Shown here: piece after piece, positions 1-5,998 of the stretch
How positions within the stretch are numbered: the first letter of the stretch is position 1
How the letters are laid out: the number at the start of each line of letters is the position of its first letter
Source of the DNA: JAVJPJ01 sp040217295
GTDB lineage: Bacteria; Pseudomonadota; Alphaproteobacteria; Rhodobacterales; Rhodobacteraceae
Length of the DNA: 6,857 bases
Direction: 5' to 3'
NCBI GenBank assembly: GCA_964460185.1
Contig: CAYWTM010000153.1
Coordinates: 1-6,857 of the forward strand
Made by a program: the position numbers and the translations under genes
The notes under the pieces: generated by a model
The model's database searches: none
Told to the model about the DNA's origin: nothing
Seen by the model: only the letters and a program-made list of their open reading frames with translations

Positions 1-656
1 CGGATCGCATCGTCGATTTCGGCGGTCGTGGCGACGCCGTCCTTGATCAGCCACAGCGCCTCGCGCCAGACAGCTTCGAGGAAGCGGTCAGCGATATGGG
101 CGGGGATTTCGCCGCGCACCTTGAGAGGCGACATGCCGATACCCGTCAGCATGTCCGCCGCGCGGTCGAGCAGGGCCGGGTCGGTCTTGTCCGAACCCAC
201 GAGTTCTGCCAGCGGCAGCAGGTAGACCGGGTTGAACGGGTGGGCCACGATGATCTGCTCGGGGCGCGTGGCGCCGGCCTGAAGTTCGGACGGGGTAAAC
301 CCCGACGTTGAGGAGGCAAGGATCGCGGTCAGGGCCGCGTGTTCCTGCACCTGCTGATAGAGGCTTTGCTTGAGATCCAGGCGTTCCGGCGCGCTTTCCT
401 GAATCCAGACAGCGCCCGACACGGCGCCGGCGATTGTGTCATGAAAGCTGACCGTGCCCATGTCGGGCAACGCCACATCGTAGAGCGCGGGCAGGGAGGC
501 GCGCGCGCGCGCAAAGGCGTCTTCGACGATCTGGGGGGCGGCGGCGGCCGGATCGAAGATGCGCACATCCCATCCCATGAGGGCGAACCGCGCGGCCCAC
601 CCTGCCCCGATCACACCCGCACCCAGAATTGCGGCGGTGCCTTTTCGCGATGTCAT
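1..656 (-). CDS. lcdH: L-carnitine 3-dehydrogenase, N-terminal part (runs off left edge)
   Basis: By family, this enzyme oxidises L-carnitine to 3-dehydrocarnitine with NAD+ in the cytoplasm, the first step of the carnitine-to-glycine-betaine route. The 218 codons in the window begin MTSRKGTAAILGAGVIGAGW. The dinucleotide-binding motif GAGVIG is at residues 12-17, followed by a beta strand ending in D (VRIFD). Further along are ILASSTSGF, the AHPFNPVYLLPL segment typical of the 3-hydroxyacyl-CoA dehydrogenase superfamily, and EIPAHIADRFLEAVWREALW leading into KDGVATTAEIDDAI. That last stretch closely resembles carnitine dehydrogenases rather than the fatty-acid enzymes. The start codon overlaps the stop of the upstream esterase (ATGA, 653-656), indicating translational coupling and one mRNA. 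A (GC)7 run at 499-512 encodes Ala-Arg repeats and keeps the frame. The C-terminal domain is outside the window. Another 3-hydroxyacyl-CoA dehydrogenase family member is the main alternative. Confidence 0.88.
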   Translation of the reverse strand, partial: MTSRKGTAAILGAGVIGAGWAARFALMGWDVRIFDPAAAAPQIVEDAFARARASLPALYDVALPDMGTVSFHDTIAGAVSGAVWIQESAPERLDLKQSLYQQVQEHAALTAILASSTSGFTPSELQAGATRPEQIIVAHPFNPVYLLPLAELVGSDKTDPALLDRAADMLTGIGMSPLKVRGEIPAHIADRFLEAVWREALWLIKDGVATTAEIDDAI

Positions 657-1291
657 GTCCGTGCCCCGTTCAATCGTTCCGTTACGGCCCTGGCCATCAC
701 GTGCCCGAACCTTTGATGTGCATCAGCCTCCCAATGCACGCCGTCGAGGGGTGACACCGATATGTGCCGGCCCGCTTCGACAAAACCGGCATCAAGCCGT
801 CCGGCTGCGTCCTTCATGTGGCTTGCAAGCCCCACCTGTCGCGCCTCGGCGTTCGCAAAGGTGTCTTTCAGCACGCCGGCCTCGCGCACGGGAACCGGGG
901 CCACGAGCATCAGGTCGGCCACACATTCCTCGGACCGGGCCACCCGCCCCATGCGTTCGGCCGACCGGGCGATTTCGAACGAGGTGACGGAAAATCGGGT
1001 CTTCAGGTCGTTTGTACCCAGCATGAGGATCATCAGGTCGATCGGGCGGTGCGAATGCAAGATCGCAGGCAGCACCGACAGACCGTTTCGCATTCCGCCT
1101 TCGACAAGATCGTCATGCACCGTCGTGCGGCCCGGAAGACCTTCGGCGATCACCGTATGGTTGGGGCCAAGGGCTGCTGCCATCACGTCGGGCCAGCGCG
1201 CATCGGGGGGATAACGCCCGAAGACGCCCAGCTCTGTCAGAGGGGTCGTGCCATGGGTGTTGCTGTCGCCGTAGCAGAGGATTGTCGCCAT
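653..1291 (-). CDS. SGNH/GDSL-family esterase (arylesterase-like), 212 aa
   Basis: This is a small cytoplasmic SGNH hydrolase; the family cleaves ester bonds and can also transfer acyl groups. Block I is YGDSN at residues 7-11, giving catalytic Ser10. The conserved block II glycine lies in EGLPGRTT (50-57), block III is LGTND at 91-95, and block V is DGVH at 183-186, giving Asp183 and His186. All the catalytic and oxyanion-hole elements are therefore present. The GDSN...GLPGRTT...MLGTND pattern and the length resemble the mycobacterial arylesterase/acyltransferase MsAcT more than secreted lipases. No signal peptide is visible. The ATG at 1291 places block I at the expected distance from the N-terminus, but no convincing Shine-Dalgarno sequence precedes it. 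The stop overlaps the start of the carnitine dehydrogenase, so the pair is probably co-translated. This suggests, without proving, a substrate linked to carnitine such as an O-acylcarnitine. The true substrate cannot be read from the sequence. Confidence 0.9.
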   Translation of the reverse strand: MATILCYGDSNTHGTTPLTELGVFGRYPPDARWPDVMAAALGPNHTVIAEGLPGRTTVHDDLVEGGMRNGLSVLPAILHSHRPIDLMILMLGTNDLKTRFSVTSFEIARSAERMGRVARSEECVADLMLVAPVPVREAGVLKDTFANAEARQVGLASHMKDAAGRLDAGFVEAGRHISVSPLDGVHWEADAHQRFGHVMARAVTERLNGART

Positions 1292-1398
1292 GCGCGGCAG
1301 GGTTGCCCGCGCCGGGGGCGCGAGGCAAGGGGTTTAGTGACCCGACAGGCAAACGGCGCGGCTGCCGCAACCATGGCAGCAGGCATTCCCGGCGGCGG
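1292..1398. other. Intergenic remnant next to the gap, with possible tail of a lost ORF
   Basis: No supported gene lies here. On the minus strand one frame is open from the gap edge (1398) to a TAA at 1334-1336 and would read NACCHGCGSRAVCLSGH at its end. This Cys-rich 20-residue tail could be the C-terminus of a gene hidden by the gap, or chance. Two inverted repeats are visible: GCTGCC/GGCAGC (1361-1366 and 1375-1380), and CGCGCC-GGG-GGCGCG (1308-1322). The latter lies 17-31 nt before the esterase start. Neither is followed by a T-run on either strand, so neither is called a terminator. Confidence 0.4.
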
Positions 1399-1509
1399 NN
1401 NNNNNNNNNNNNNNNNNNNNNNNNNNNNNNNNNNNNNNNNNNNNNNNNNNNNNNNNNNNNNNNNNNNNNNNNNNNNNNNNNNNNNNNNNNNNNNNNNNCC
1501 CGGCGGCGG
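1388..1509. repeat. Identical 11-mer on both sides of the gap
   Basis: CCCGGCGGCGG occurs at 1388-1398, immediately before the Ns, and again at 1499-1509, immediately after them. Contigs ending in the same word suggest that the two ends overlap and were never merged, or that both broke at the same GC-rich motif. Low complexity (CGG units) makes a partial chance match possible. Confidence 0.85.
1399..1498. other. Assembly gap (100 Ns)
   Basis: The run is exactly 100 Ns, the common convention for a scaffold gap of unknown length. Real sequence may be absent here, or nothing may be missing. Continuity between the aldo/keto reductase and the esterase therefore cannot be assumed. Confidence 0.98.
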
Positions 1510-1527
1510 GTCCGGACGTCAGCCGCC
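1502..1527 (-). terminator. GC-rich stem-loop just after the aldo/keto reductase stop (weak terminator candidate)
   Basis: GGCGGC (1502-1507) and GCCGCC (1522-1527) form a perfect 6-bp stem around a 14-nt loop that itself contains the palindrome GTCCGGAC (1510-1517). It begins one base past the TGA of the leftward aldo/keto reductase. There is no T-tract before the gap, so intrinsic termination is uncertain. The structure could also explain why the assembly breaks here. Confidence 0.3.
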
Positions 1528-1528
1528 T

Positions 1529-2575
1529 TCAGTAGGGCATCGGGTGCGCGCGATACGCCTCGGTGATGTCGGCCATCACCGCGTCCGACAAGGTGACGTC
1601 GAGCCCGTCAAGGATGCGGGAAAGCTGATCGGTCGTCGTCGCGCCAAAGATCGTCGAGACCGGGAAAGGCCGCTGCACGGTGAAGGCCAGCGCCATGTGA
1701 ACAGGATCGAGCCCGTGCTGTTCCGCGATGTCGAGGTAGGCCTGAACAGCCGGGAACACGCGATCGGTCTTGCGCCCGCCCAGGTTGCCGCCAATGGCCA
1801 TGCGGCTGGCATCGGGGATCTGGCCCTGCTGGTATTTTCCGGTCAATAGCCCCGCCCCCAGCGGCGAATACGCCAAGAGCGTGACCGCCTCGTTCACCGC
1901 CGTTTCGGCCAGATCGGTGTCATACAACCGGCACAGCAGCGAATATTCGTTCTGGATCGATTGAACCTTCGGCAGGCCATGGGCGCGCGCGATGTCGATC
2001 CACTTGGTCGTGCCCCATGCGCTTTCGTTGGACAGGGCAAAATACTTGAGCTTGCCTGCATCCACGGCCTTTTGCGCGGCCTCGAGCACTTCGAGCATGT
2101 TGGCCAGCGTGTCGTCGCGGTTCTGGGACGAGGGGTCATAGGTCCAGTTCTGGCGGAACATGTAGCTGCCGCGATTGGGCCAGTGGATCTGGTAGAGGTC
2201 GATGTAATCGGTCTGCAGGCGGCGCAGCGAGGCGTCCAGTGCTTCGGTGAAGGTGGCGCCCGTGACGGGTTGGCCAAGGCGCACGAAGCTGCCATTCAGG
2301 CCCGCGATCTTGGTGGCCAGCACGTACTCATCGCGGCGCGCCGGGTTGGCCGCGTTCCAGCGACCCAGGATGGTCTCGGTATCACCGACTGTTTCGGGCA
2401 GCACCGGATTGACCGGATACATCTCGGCCGTGTCGACGATGTTGATACCGGCGTCCAACGCCATGTCCATCTGGCGATGGGCGTCATCCTGGGGTGTCTG
2501 CCGGCCCCATGTCATGGTGCCAAGGCAATAGTCGGTGATCATCGTGTCGGTGGAGCCGAGGGGTATCTTGCGCAT
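1529..2575 (-). CDS. Aldo/keto reductase, Tas-like, 348 aa
   Basis: This is an NADP(H)-dependent TIM-barrel oxidoreductase of the Tas branch of the aldo/keto reductases; the physiological substrate is unknown. From the chosen start, the catalytic tetrad is Asp48 and Tyr53 (in VDTAEMYP), Lys89 (ATK) and His131 (YQIHWP). Other family landmarks are LGTMTWG (18-24), SLRRLQTDYIDLYQIHWP (116-133), ALSNESAWG (180-188), IQNEYSLL (207-214), LLAYSPLGAGLLTGKY (233-248) and the cofactor-phosphate region STIFGATTTDQL (307-318). The length matches E. coli Tas (about 346 aa). I chose the ATG at 2575 because an AAGGGA Shine-Dalgarno sequence (complement of 2585-2590) lies 9 nt upstream and the protein then begins MRKIPLGSTD, as homologues do. 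The upstream ATG at 2668 would add 31 unlikely residues and start in the divergent promoter. The gene is transcribed away from the ImuA-like gene. Confidence 0.93.
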   Translation of the reverse strand: MRKIPLGSTDTMITDYCLGTMTWGRQTPQDDAHRQMDMALDAGINIVDTAEMYPVNPVLPETVGDTETILGRWNAANPARRDEYVLATKIAGLNGSFVRLGQPVTGATFTEALDASLRRLQTDYIDLYQIHWPNRGSYMFRQNWTYDPSSQNRDDTLANMLEVLEAAQKAVDAGKLKYFALSNESAWGTTKWIDIARAHGLPKVQSIQNEYSLLCRLYDTDLAETAVNEAVTLLAYSPLGAGLLTGKYQQGQIPDASRMAIGGNLGGRKTDRVFPAVQAYLDIAEQHGLDPVHMALAFTVQRPFPVSTIFGATTTDQLSRILDGLDVTLSDAVMADITEAYRAHPMPY

Positions 2576-2601
2576 CTGAATCTGTCCCTTTGTTTCCGGG
2601 C

Positions 2602-2629
2602 AACCTATGCGGCGCGGATGGATGTGCAA
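2602..2629 (-). promoter_or_regulatory. Possible promoter of the aldo/keto reductase
   Basis: On the minus strand, TTGCAC (plus 2624-2629) and TAGGTT (plus 2602-2607) are separated by 16 bp. They would start transcription about 20 nt before the ATG at 2575, enough to include the Shine-Dalgarno sequence. The -10 match is poor. Confidence 0.25.
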
Positions 2630-2647
2630 GGGCAGATGACCGAAGGC

Positions 2648-2675
2648 TTGAGAACATTTGGTGAACATATATAGT
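2648..2675 (+). promoter_or_regulatory. Promoter of the ImuA-like gene, probably giving a leaderless mRNA
   Basis: TTGAGA (2648-2653) as -35 and TATAGT (2670-2675) as -10 are 16 bp apart. Transcription starting about 7 nt after the -10 would begin at or next to the A of the ATG at 2683. That fits the absence of any Shine-Dalgarno sequence in front of this gene. The LexA box lies between and over these elements, where bound repressor would block RNA polymerase. Confidence 0.5.
2652..2666 (+). promoter_or_regulatory. LexA (SOS) box upstream of the ImuA-like gene
   Basis: GAAC (2652-2655), a 7-bp spacer ATTTGGT, and GAAC (2663-2666) make a perfect GAAC-N7-GAAC direct repeat. This is the operator recognised by alphaproteobacterial LexA (read as GTTC-N7-GTTC on the other strand). 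Its place inside the promoter of an ImuA-family gene, a classic SOS target, supports function. It also lies in the spacer shared with the divergent aldo/keto reductase. Confidence 0.8.
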
Positions 2676-2682
2676 GCCGACC

Positions 2683-3306
2683 ATGGACATCACGAAACTG
2701 ACGCGCAGTTCTCACCGCAAGGCACGGCCCGGCATGCACCTGCTGGATCGGTTCCCGCTTGCGGGTGCACGCGCCCATGAAATCTGCGGCCCCGCGCGGC
2801 GGCGGCTGGCGCTGTGGCTGATGCGTGGCATGACCGGGGGGCCGGTTTTGTGGATCCGTCCCGCGTGGCATCCGGACCGGCTGCATATGGCGGGCGTGCG
2901 GGCAGAGATCGATCCGGCGCTGCTGGTCTTTGTCGAGGCTGAACGGGGCGAGGACCTGCTTTGGGTGATGGAGGAGACGTTGCGCGCGGGCGTGGTGCCC
3001 CTTGTGGTGGCCGATCTGCCAGAGCCGCCGGGCCTGACATCCGTGCGGCGACTGCATCTGGCGGCCGAGGCCGGGGCGGAAAAGACGGGCCGCGCACCGC
3101 TGGGGCTGCTGCTGACGCCCGGCGACGGCGGGGCCGCGGGGGTCGAGACCCGCTGGCGGCTGGACCCCGCGCACAGGCCCCTGGCCGAAGGCTGGCGGTT
3201 GTCGCGACTGCGCGCACGCAACGCCGCGCCGGCAGCGTGGGATGTCGCGCGCCAGGCGGATGGCGCACCCGTGGTGGCCGGGATCATGGCGGCAGAACCC
3301 GCATAA
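2683..3306 (+). CDS. ImuA/SulA-like RecA-fold protein, 207 aa
   Basis: It resembles ImuA (COG4544), the RecA-like accessory protein of the ImuA-ImuB-DnaE2 mutagenic translesion-synthesis system. Family-like landmarks appear in the usual order: AHEICGPARRRLALWL (31-46) at the position of the RecA Walker A loop but without the GKT/S residues, GGPVLWIRPAW (52-62), LVFVEAERGEDLLWVMEETL (81-100), the Walker B-like strand VVPLVVADLPE (104-114), and TSVRRLHLAAEAG (119-131) followed by GLLL. ATP binding is therefore doubtful. I prefer the ATG at 2683 over the GTG at 2674 because the predicted transcript begins at about 2683. A perfect LexA box lies in its promoter. The next gene is a transporter, not imuB, so its partner is not local, at least downstream. 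The family call is from pattern memory and the C-terminal third is not diagnostic. It could instead be an uncharacterised RecA-fold protein. Confidence 0.7.
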   Translation: MDITKLTRSSHRKARPGMHLLDRFPLAGARAHEICGPARRRLALWLMRGMTGGPVLWIRPAWHPDRLHMAGVRAEIDPALLVFVEAERGEDLLWVMEETLRAGVVPLVVADLPEPPGLTSVRRLHLAAEAGAEKTGRAPLGLLLTPGDGGAAGVETRWRLDPAHRPLAEGWRLSRLRARNAAPAAWDVARQADGAPVVAGIMAAEPA

Positions 3307-3382
3307 TCGAGACCGGGGTCCAGAAACGACAGAACTCCGCCGCAAAACCGCGTGACACCCCCTCAAGGCCACGATAGCCCCG

Positions 3383-3397
3383 GAACAACCTCAGAAC
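3383..3397 (+). promoter_or_regulatory. Second LexA (SOS) box, upstream of the MFS transporter
   Basis: GAAC (3383-3386), spacer AACCTCA, GAAC (3394-3397) is again a perfect GAAC-N7-GAAC. It ends 15 nt before the transporter ATG. A weak promoter just upstream is possible: GTGACA at 3352-3357 and GATAGC at 3373-3378, 15 bp apart, or TAGCCC at 3375-3380, 17 bp apart. The box would then cover the start site. It could also act as a second LexA site on a transcript arriving from the ImuA-like gene. Confidence 0.65.
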
Positions 3398-3412
3398 ACA
3401 GCGCCCGGCCCA

Positions 3413-4627
3413 ATGCGCCTAATTGTCTCCTTCGCCGCCCTTTTCCTGTCAGTCCTGCTGTTGCAGTTGTCCTCGGGCGGCGTGGGGCCGCTCGATGTTC
3501 TGTCTGGCACGACCCTCGGCTTCACCAACGGGCAGATCGGCCTGTTGGGCTCGGCCCATTTCCTGGGGTTCTTCATAGGCTGCTGGTGGGCGCCCAGGCT
3601 GATGGGATCGGTGGGCCATTCACGCGCCTTCGCGGCTTTCACGGCCACGGGCGCGATCGGGCTCTTGGCGCATATGCTGGTGGTGGATGCCTATGCTTGG
3701 GCCATCATGCGCGTGGCCTCGGGTCTTTGCGTCGCGGGCTGTTACACGGTCATCGAGGCATGGCTGCAGGCGAAGGTCACCAACGAAACGCGCGGGCGCG
3801 CCATGGGCGTCTACCGGATGGTCGACACCGGCGGGTCACTGGCGGCGCAGCTTTTGATCGGGGTTTTGGCCCCCGCGTCTTATGTGTCCTACAACCTGCT
3901 GGCGCTGTTATGCTGTGCAGCCCTTTTGCCCCTGACCCTGACACGGCTGCAACAGCCCGAGACCCCTTCGGCGCCCCGCCTGCGGCCTGGCCTGGCCTGG
4001 CGGCTGTCACCGCTGGCGGTCGCGGGCGTCATCGTCGCAGGCGTGTCGGGGGCGTCGTTCCGAATGGTGGGTCCGCTTTACGGCACCGAGGTCGGGTTGA
4101 GCGCTGATCAGATCGGCCTTTTCCTTGCCGCCTATGTTCTGGGCGGTGCGCTGGCACAATGGCCCGCCGGATGGGCGGCCGACCGCTATGACCGCCGCTG
4201 GGTGCTGATCTGGTTTTCCGGCATTTCGGTTTTGTCCTGCGGGGCGACGGTAATTTTTTCCGACATGGGGGTGGGGCCGGTGTTTGTGTCGGCGCTGGTC
4301 TTTGGGGCCACGACCTTTCCGATCTATTCTATCTCAGCCGCCCATGCCCATGACTGGGCGGAAGACGGCATGCGCGTCGAATTGTCGGCCGCGCTGATGT
4401 TCTTTTACGCATTGGGCGCCATCGCCGCCCCCCTTGTGACCTCTGGGCTGATCGCGGCATACGGACCGCCTGCCCTGTTCGCCTTCATCGCGGCGGCGCA
4501 TTTCATCCTTGTGGGCTTCGGCCTGATCCGCATGCGCCGCCGCGCATCAACGACCACGCGCGCTCCCTACGTCTGGATCCCCCGCACGTCGTTCCAGGTT
4601 GGACGGATTTTCCGCAAGGGACCCTGA
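3413..4627 (+). CDS. Major facilitator superfamily transporter, YcaD-like, 404 aa
   Basis: This is an inner-membrane secondary transporter with about twelve hydrophobic segments in two halves joined by a polar loop around residues 178-197. The first segment is at 3-19, and strong later ones lie near 42-60, 72-92, 94-117, 142-174, 199-212, 232-250, 264-282, 287-309, 324-349 and 353-373. A clear motif-A-type loop in the second half, GWAADRYDRRWVL (253-265), lies between two membrane segments; the equivalent loop in the first half (56-73) is looser. The overall pattern, including EAWL after segment 4 and RGRAMGVYRM (128-136), recalls E. coli YcaD, whose substrate is unknown. A basic cytoplasmic tail follows residue 374. 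No Shine-Dalgarno sequence precedes the ATG, but it starts directly into membrane segment 1, as expected. A LexA box lies 15 nt upstream, and the ImuA-like gene ends 106 bp before the start in the same direction. The substrate cannot be predicted. Confidence 0.9.
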   Translation: MRLIVSFAALFLSVLLLQLSSGGVGPLDVLSGTTLGFTNGQIGLLGSAHFLGFFIGCWWAPRLMGSVGHSRAFAAFTATGAIGLLAHMLVVDAYAWAIMRVASGLCVAGCYTVIEAWLQAKVTNETRGRAMGVYRMVDTGGSLAAQLLIGVLAPASYVSYNLLALLCCAALLPLTLTRLQQPETPSAPRLRPGLAWRLSPLAVAGVIVAGVSGASFRMVGPLYGTEVGLSADQIGLFLAAYVLGGALAQWPAGWAADRYDRRWVLIWFSGISVLSCGATVIFSDMGVGPVFVSALVFGATTFPIYSISAAHAHDWAEDGMRVELSAALMFFYALGAIAAPLVTSGLIAAYGPPALFAFIAAAHFILVGFGLIRMRRRASTTTRAPYVWIPRTSFQVGRIFRKGP

Positions 4628-4717
4628 GGCCACAGATATCTCCCCATCTTGGGCATATTTTCGGCGTGTTTTCAGGCTAGCCGGCATGAACAGGACGAAA
4701 CTGGGCAGAGGACCGCC

Positions 4718-5932
4718 ATGGGTGTCATACGCAAAGCCTTGCTTGCAGTCGTCGGCATGGGATTTCTGGCCGCAGCGGCTAACGTGGCGTATCTGCAGGC
4801 GACCGGTACATCCGATGCCGCATACCAAAGCGCCATCGCCACCCCCGGACCGACACCGGAAGCACCCGGCCCGGTTGAGTCACTGCTGACCCCGATCCTG
4901 GCACGGGTCGCACACATGACCTCAACCACATTCGCAAGCATTCCCCCGGCACCTGCAGCCTTGCCCATTCCTGTCGCGGTGCCCACGCCCACGCCTGCAC
5001 CCGCGCAGGCCGACGCCGCGTTCGCGCAGGTCGAAGTCGCCTGGCGCGCCTGGATGGACCGAAACGGAATTGCTGCCGGCGCCATGGCGATCGCCCTTCC
5101 GGACGGGCGCGTCATCAGCGCCGCCCAAGACTACGCCCCCGACCAGACCGCGCCAGTGGCCAGCCTGTCGAAAGCGATCACCGGCATTTGCCTGGATCAG
5201 ATCCTGTCCGAACAGGGCCTGCCATGGTCGACCCGTTTGGCTGACATCGCCACCGGGATGAGCGCCGCGGGCGTCACCCCGCGCGCGTGGAACCAGCACA
5301 TCACGCTGTCCGGCCTCGCCACCCACACGGCAGGCCTGTCCCCGGACCTGACGCAGGGTGACCTGATGGGACGACTGCATGGCGCGTTGGGACTGCACCG
5401 CCGGGTCGCAAGCGATGCCCTGCGGCAAGAGGCGCTGCTCGGCAATCCGGGCAGCCATTTCTATTCAAACACCAATTACGCAGTGCTTGGCGTGGTCATC
5501 GAAGCCCTGAGCGGCCAGACCTATACCGACGCGTGCATGACACGGGTCATGGAGCCCGCCGGCATAGACGACGCCGTGATCCATGGCCGCATGGGGTCCA
5601 TGTCGTCCTACGCGGGATGGGAGATATCGGCCGAAAGCTATGCACGCCTCGCCCGCTACTGGTTCCGCGCCGGGCGGCCCGCGATCGACCTGCCCGACCT
5701 GCGTCCGCAAGCCGGCAGCTACGCGATCGGCTACATGATCTCGGGCGAGGGCCGCGACGCGGTGATCAGCCACAATGGCCGGCTGTGCCGCGACCGGGAG
5801 ACACGGGACGGTTTCGGCGCCACCTTCGTGGCCTTAGGTCACGGGACGGCTTTCGCCGCGACCTGGCAAGACTGCGTGCCCAGCGCGCTTTATGACGAAT
5901 TGACCCGGGAGATCGAGCGGCTCTTGCGCTAG
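4718..5932 (+). CDS. Serine beta-lactamase-family hydrolase with N-terminal membrane segment, 404 aa
   Basis: This is a serine hydrolase of the class C beta-lactamase / DD-peptidase / esterase fold, probably periplasmic. Residues 7-27 form a single hydrophobic segment after a short basic start (signal peptide or membrane anchor; no lipobox). A Pro/Ala/Thr-rich linker covers roughly 42-97 and the catalytic domain begins near residue 105. The active-site motifs are S149-L-S-K152, Y249-S-N251, and H352-N-G354 in the position of the KTG/HTG box. THTAGL (202-207) is also typical of the family. Cysteines 357 and 386 could pair in the periplasm (inference). The ATG at 4718 is chosen because AGAGGA (4707-4712) sits 5 nt upstream and the signal segment then lies at the N-terminus; the earlier TTG at 4649 would add 23 charged residues. 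The 90-bp spacer after the transporter holds no clear terminator or promoter. The HNG box and family breadth make antibiotic resistance less likely than peptidase or esterase activity. Confidence 0.9.
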   Translation: MGVIRKALLAVVGMGFLAAAANVAYLQATGTSDAAYQSAIATPGPTPEAPGPVESLLTPILARVAHMTSTTFASIPPAPAALPIPVAVPTPTPAPAQADAAFAQVEVAWRAWMDRNGIAAGAMAIALPDGRVISAAQDYAPDQTAPVASLSKAITGICLDQILSEQGLPWSTRLADIATGMSAAGVTPRAWNQHITLSGLATHTAGLSPDLTQGDLMGRLHGALGLHRRVASDALRQEALLGNPGSHFYSNTNYAVLGVVIEALSGQTYTDACMTRVMEPAGIDDAVIHGRMGSMSSYAGWEISAESYARLARYWFRAGRPAIDLPDLRPQAGSYAIGYMISGEGRDAVISHNGRLCRDRETRDGFGATFVALGHGTAFAATWQDCVPSALYDELTREIERLLR

Positions 5933-5998
5933 GCCACTGGTCATGCCCACTGCGTGGCGATAAAGGAAGACCAAGCAAGATCGCGCGGAGACACCCCA

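Noticed and set aside
499..512. (GC)7 dinucleotide run as a possible phase-variable tract
   Set aside because: It encodes Ala-Arg within a conserved gene and is short. GC-rich codons alone explain it.
1308..1322. CGCGCC-GGG-GGCGCG hairpin as an intrinsic terminator
   Set aside because: No T-run follows on either strand, and it lies within 31 nt of the esterase start where a terminator would make little sense. It is kept only as an inverted repeat.
764..1849. Long rightward open frame crossing the N gap
   Set aside because: It lies antisense to the esterase and the aldo/keto reductase and is open only because the Ns contain no stop codons. Its translation shows no recognisable domain.
1961..2674. 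Rightward open frame of about 237 codons opposite the aldo/keto reductase
   Set aside because: The opposite strand encodes a complete aldo/keto reductase with all catalytic residues; this frame is its mirror.
2605..3372. Long leftward open frame antisense to the ImuA-like gene
   Set aside because: It is a GC-rich shadow: the sense frame has family landmarks, a promoter and an SOS box, while the antisense product is Arg/Pro-rich and featureless.
4628..4717. Promoter for the serine hydrolase (TTGGGC at 4649 with a -10 near 4674)
   Set aside because: The spacing is too long (19 bp) and the -10 match is poor. Nothing better was found in this spacer.
5933..5998. Inverted repeat GCCAC/GTGGC as a terminator between the serine hydrolase and metG
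   Set aside because: The stem is only 5 bp with a 16-nt loop and no T-tract.
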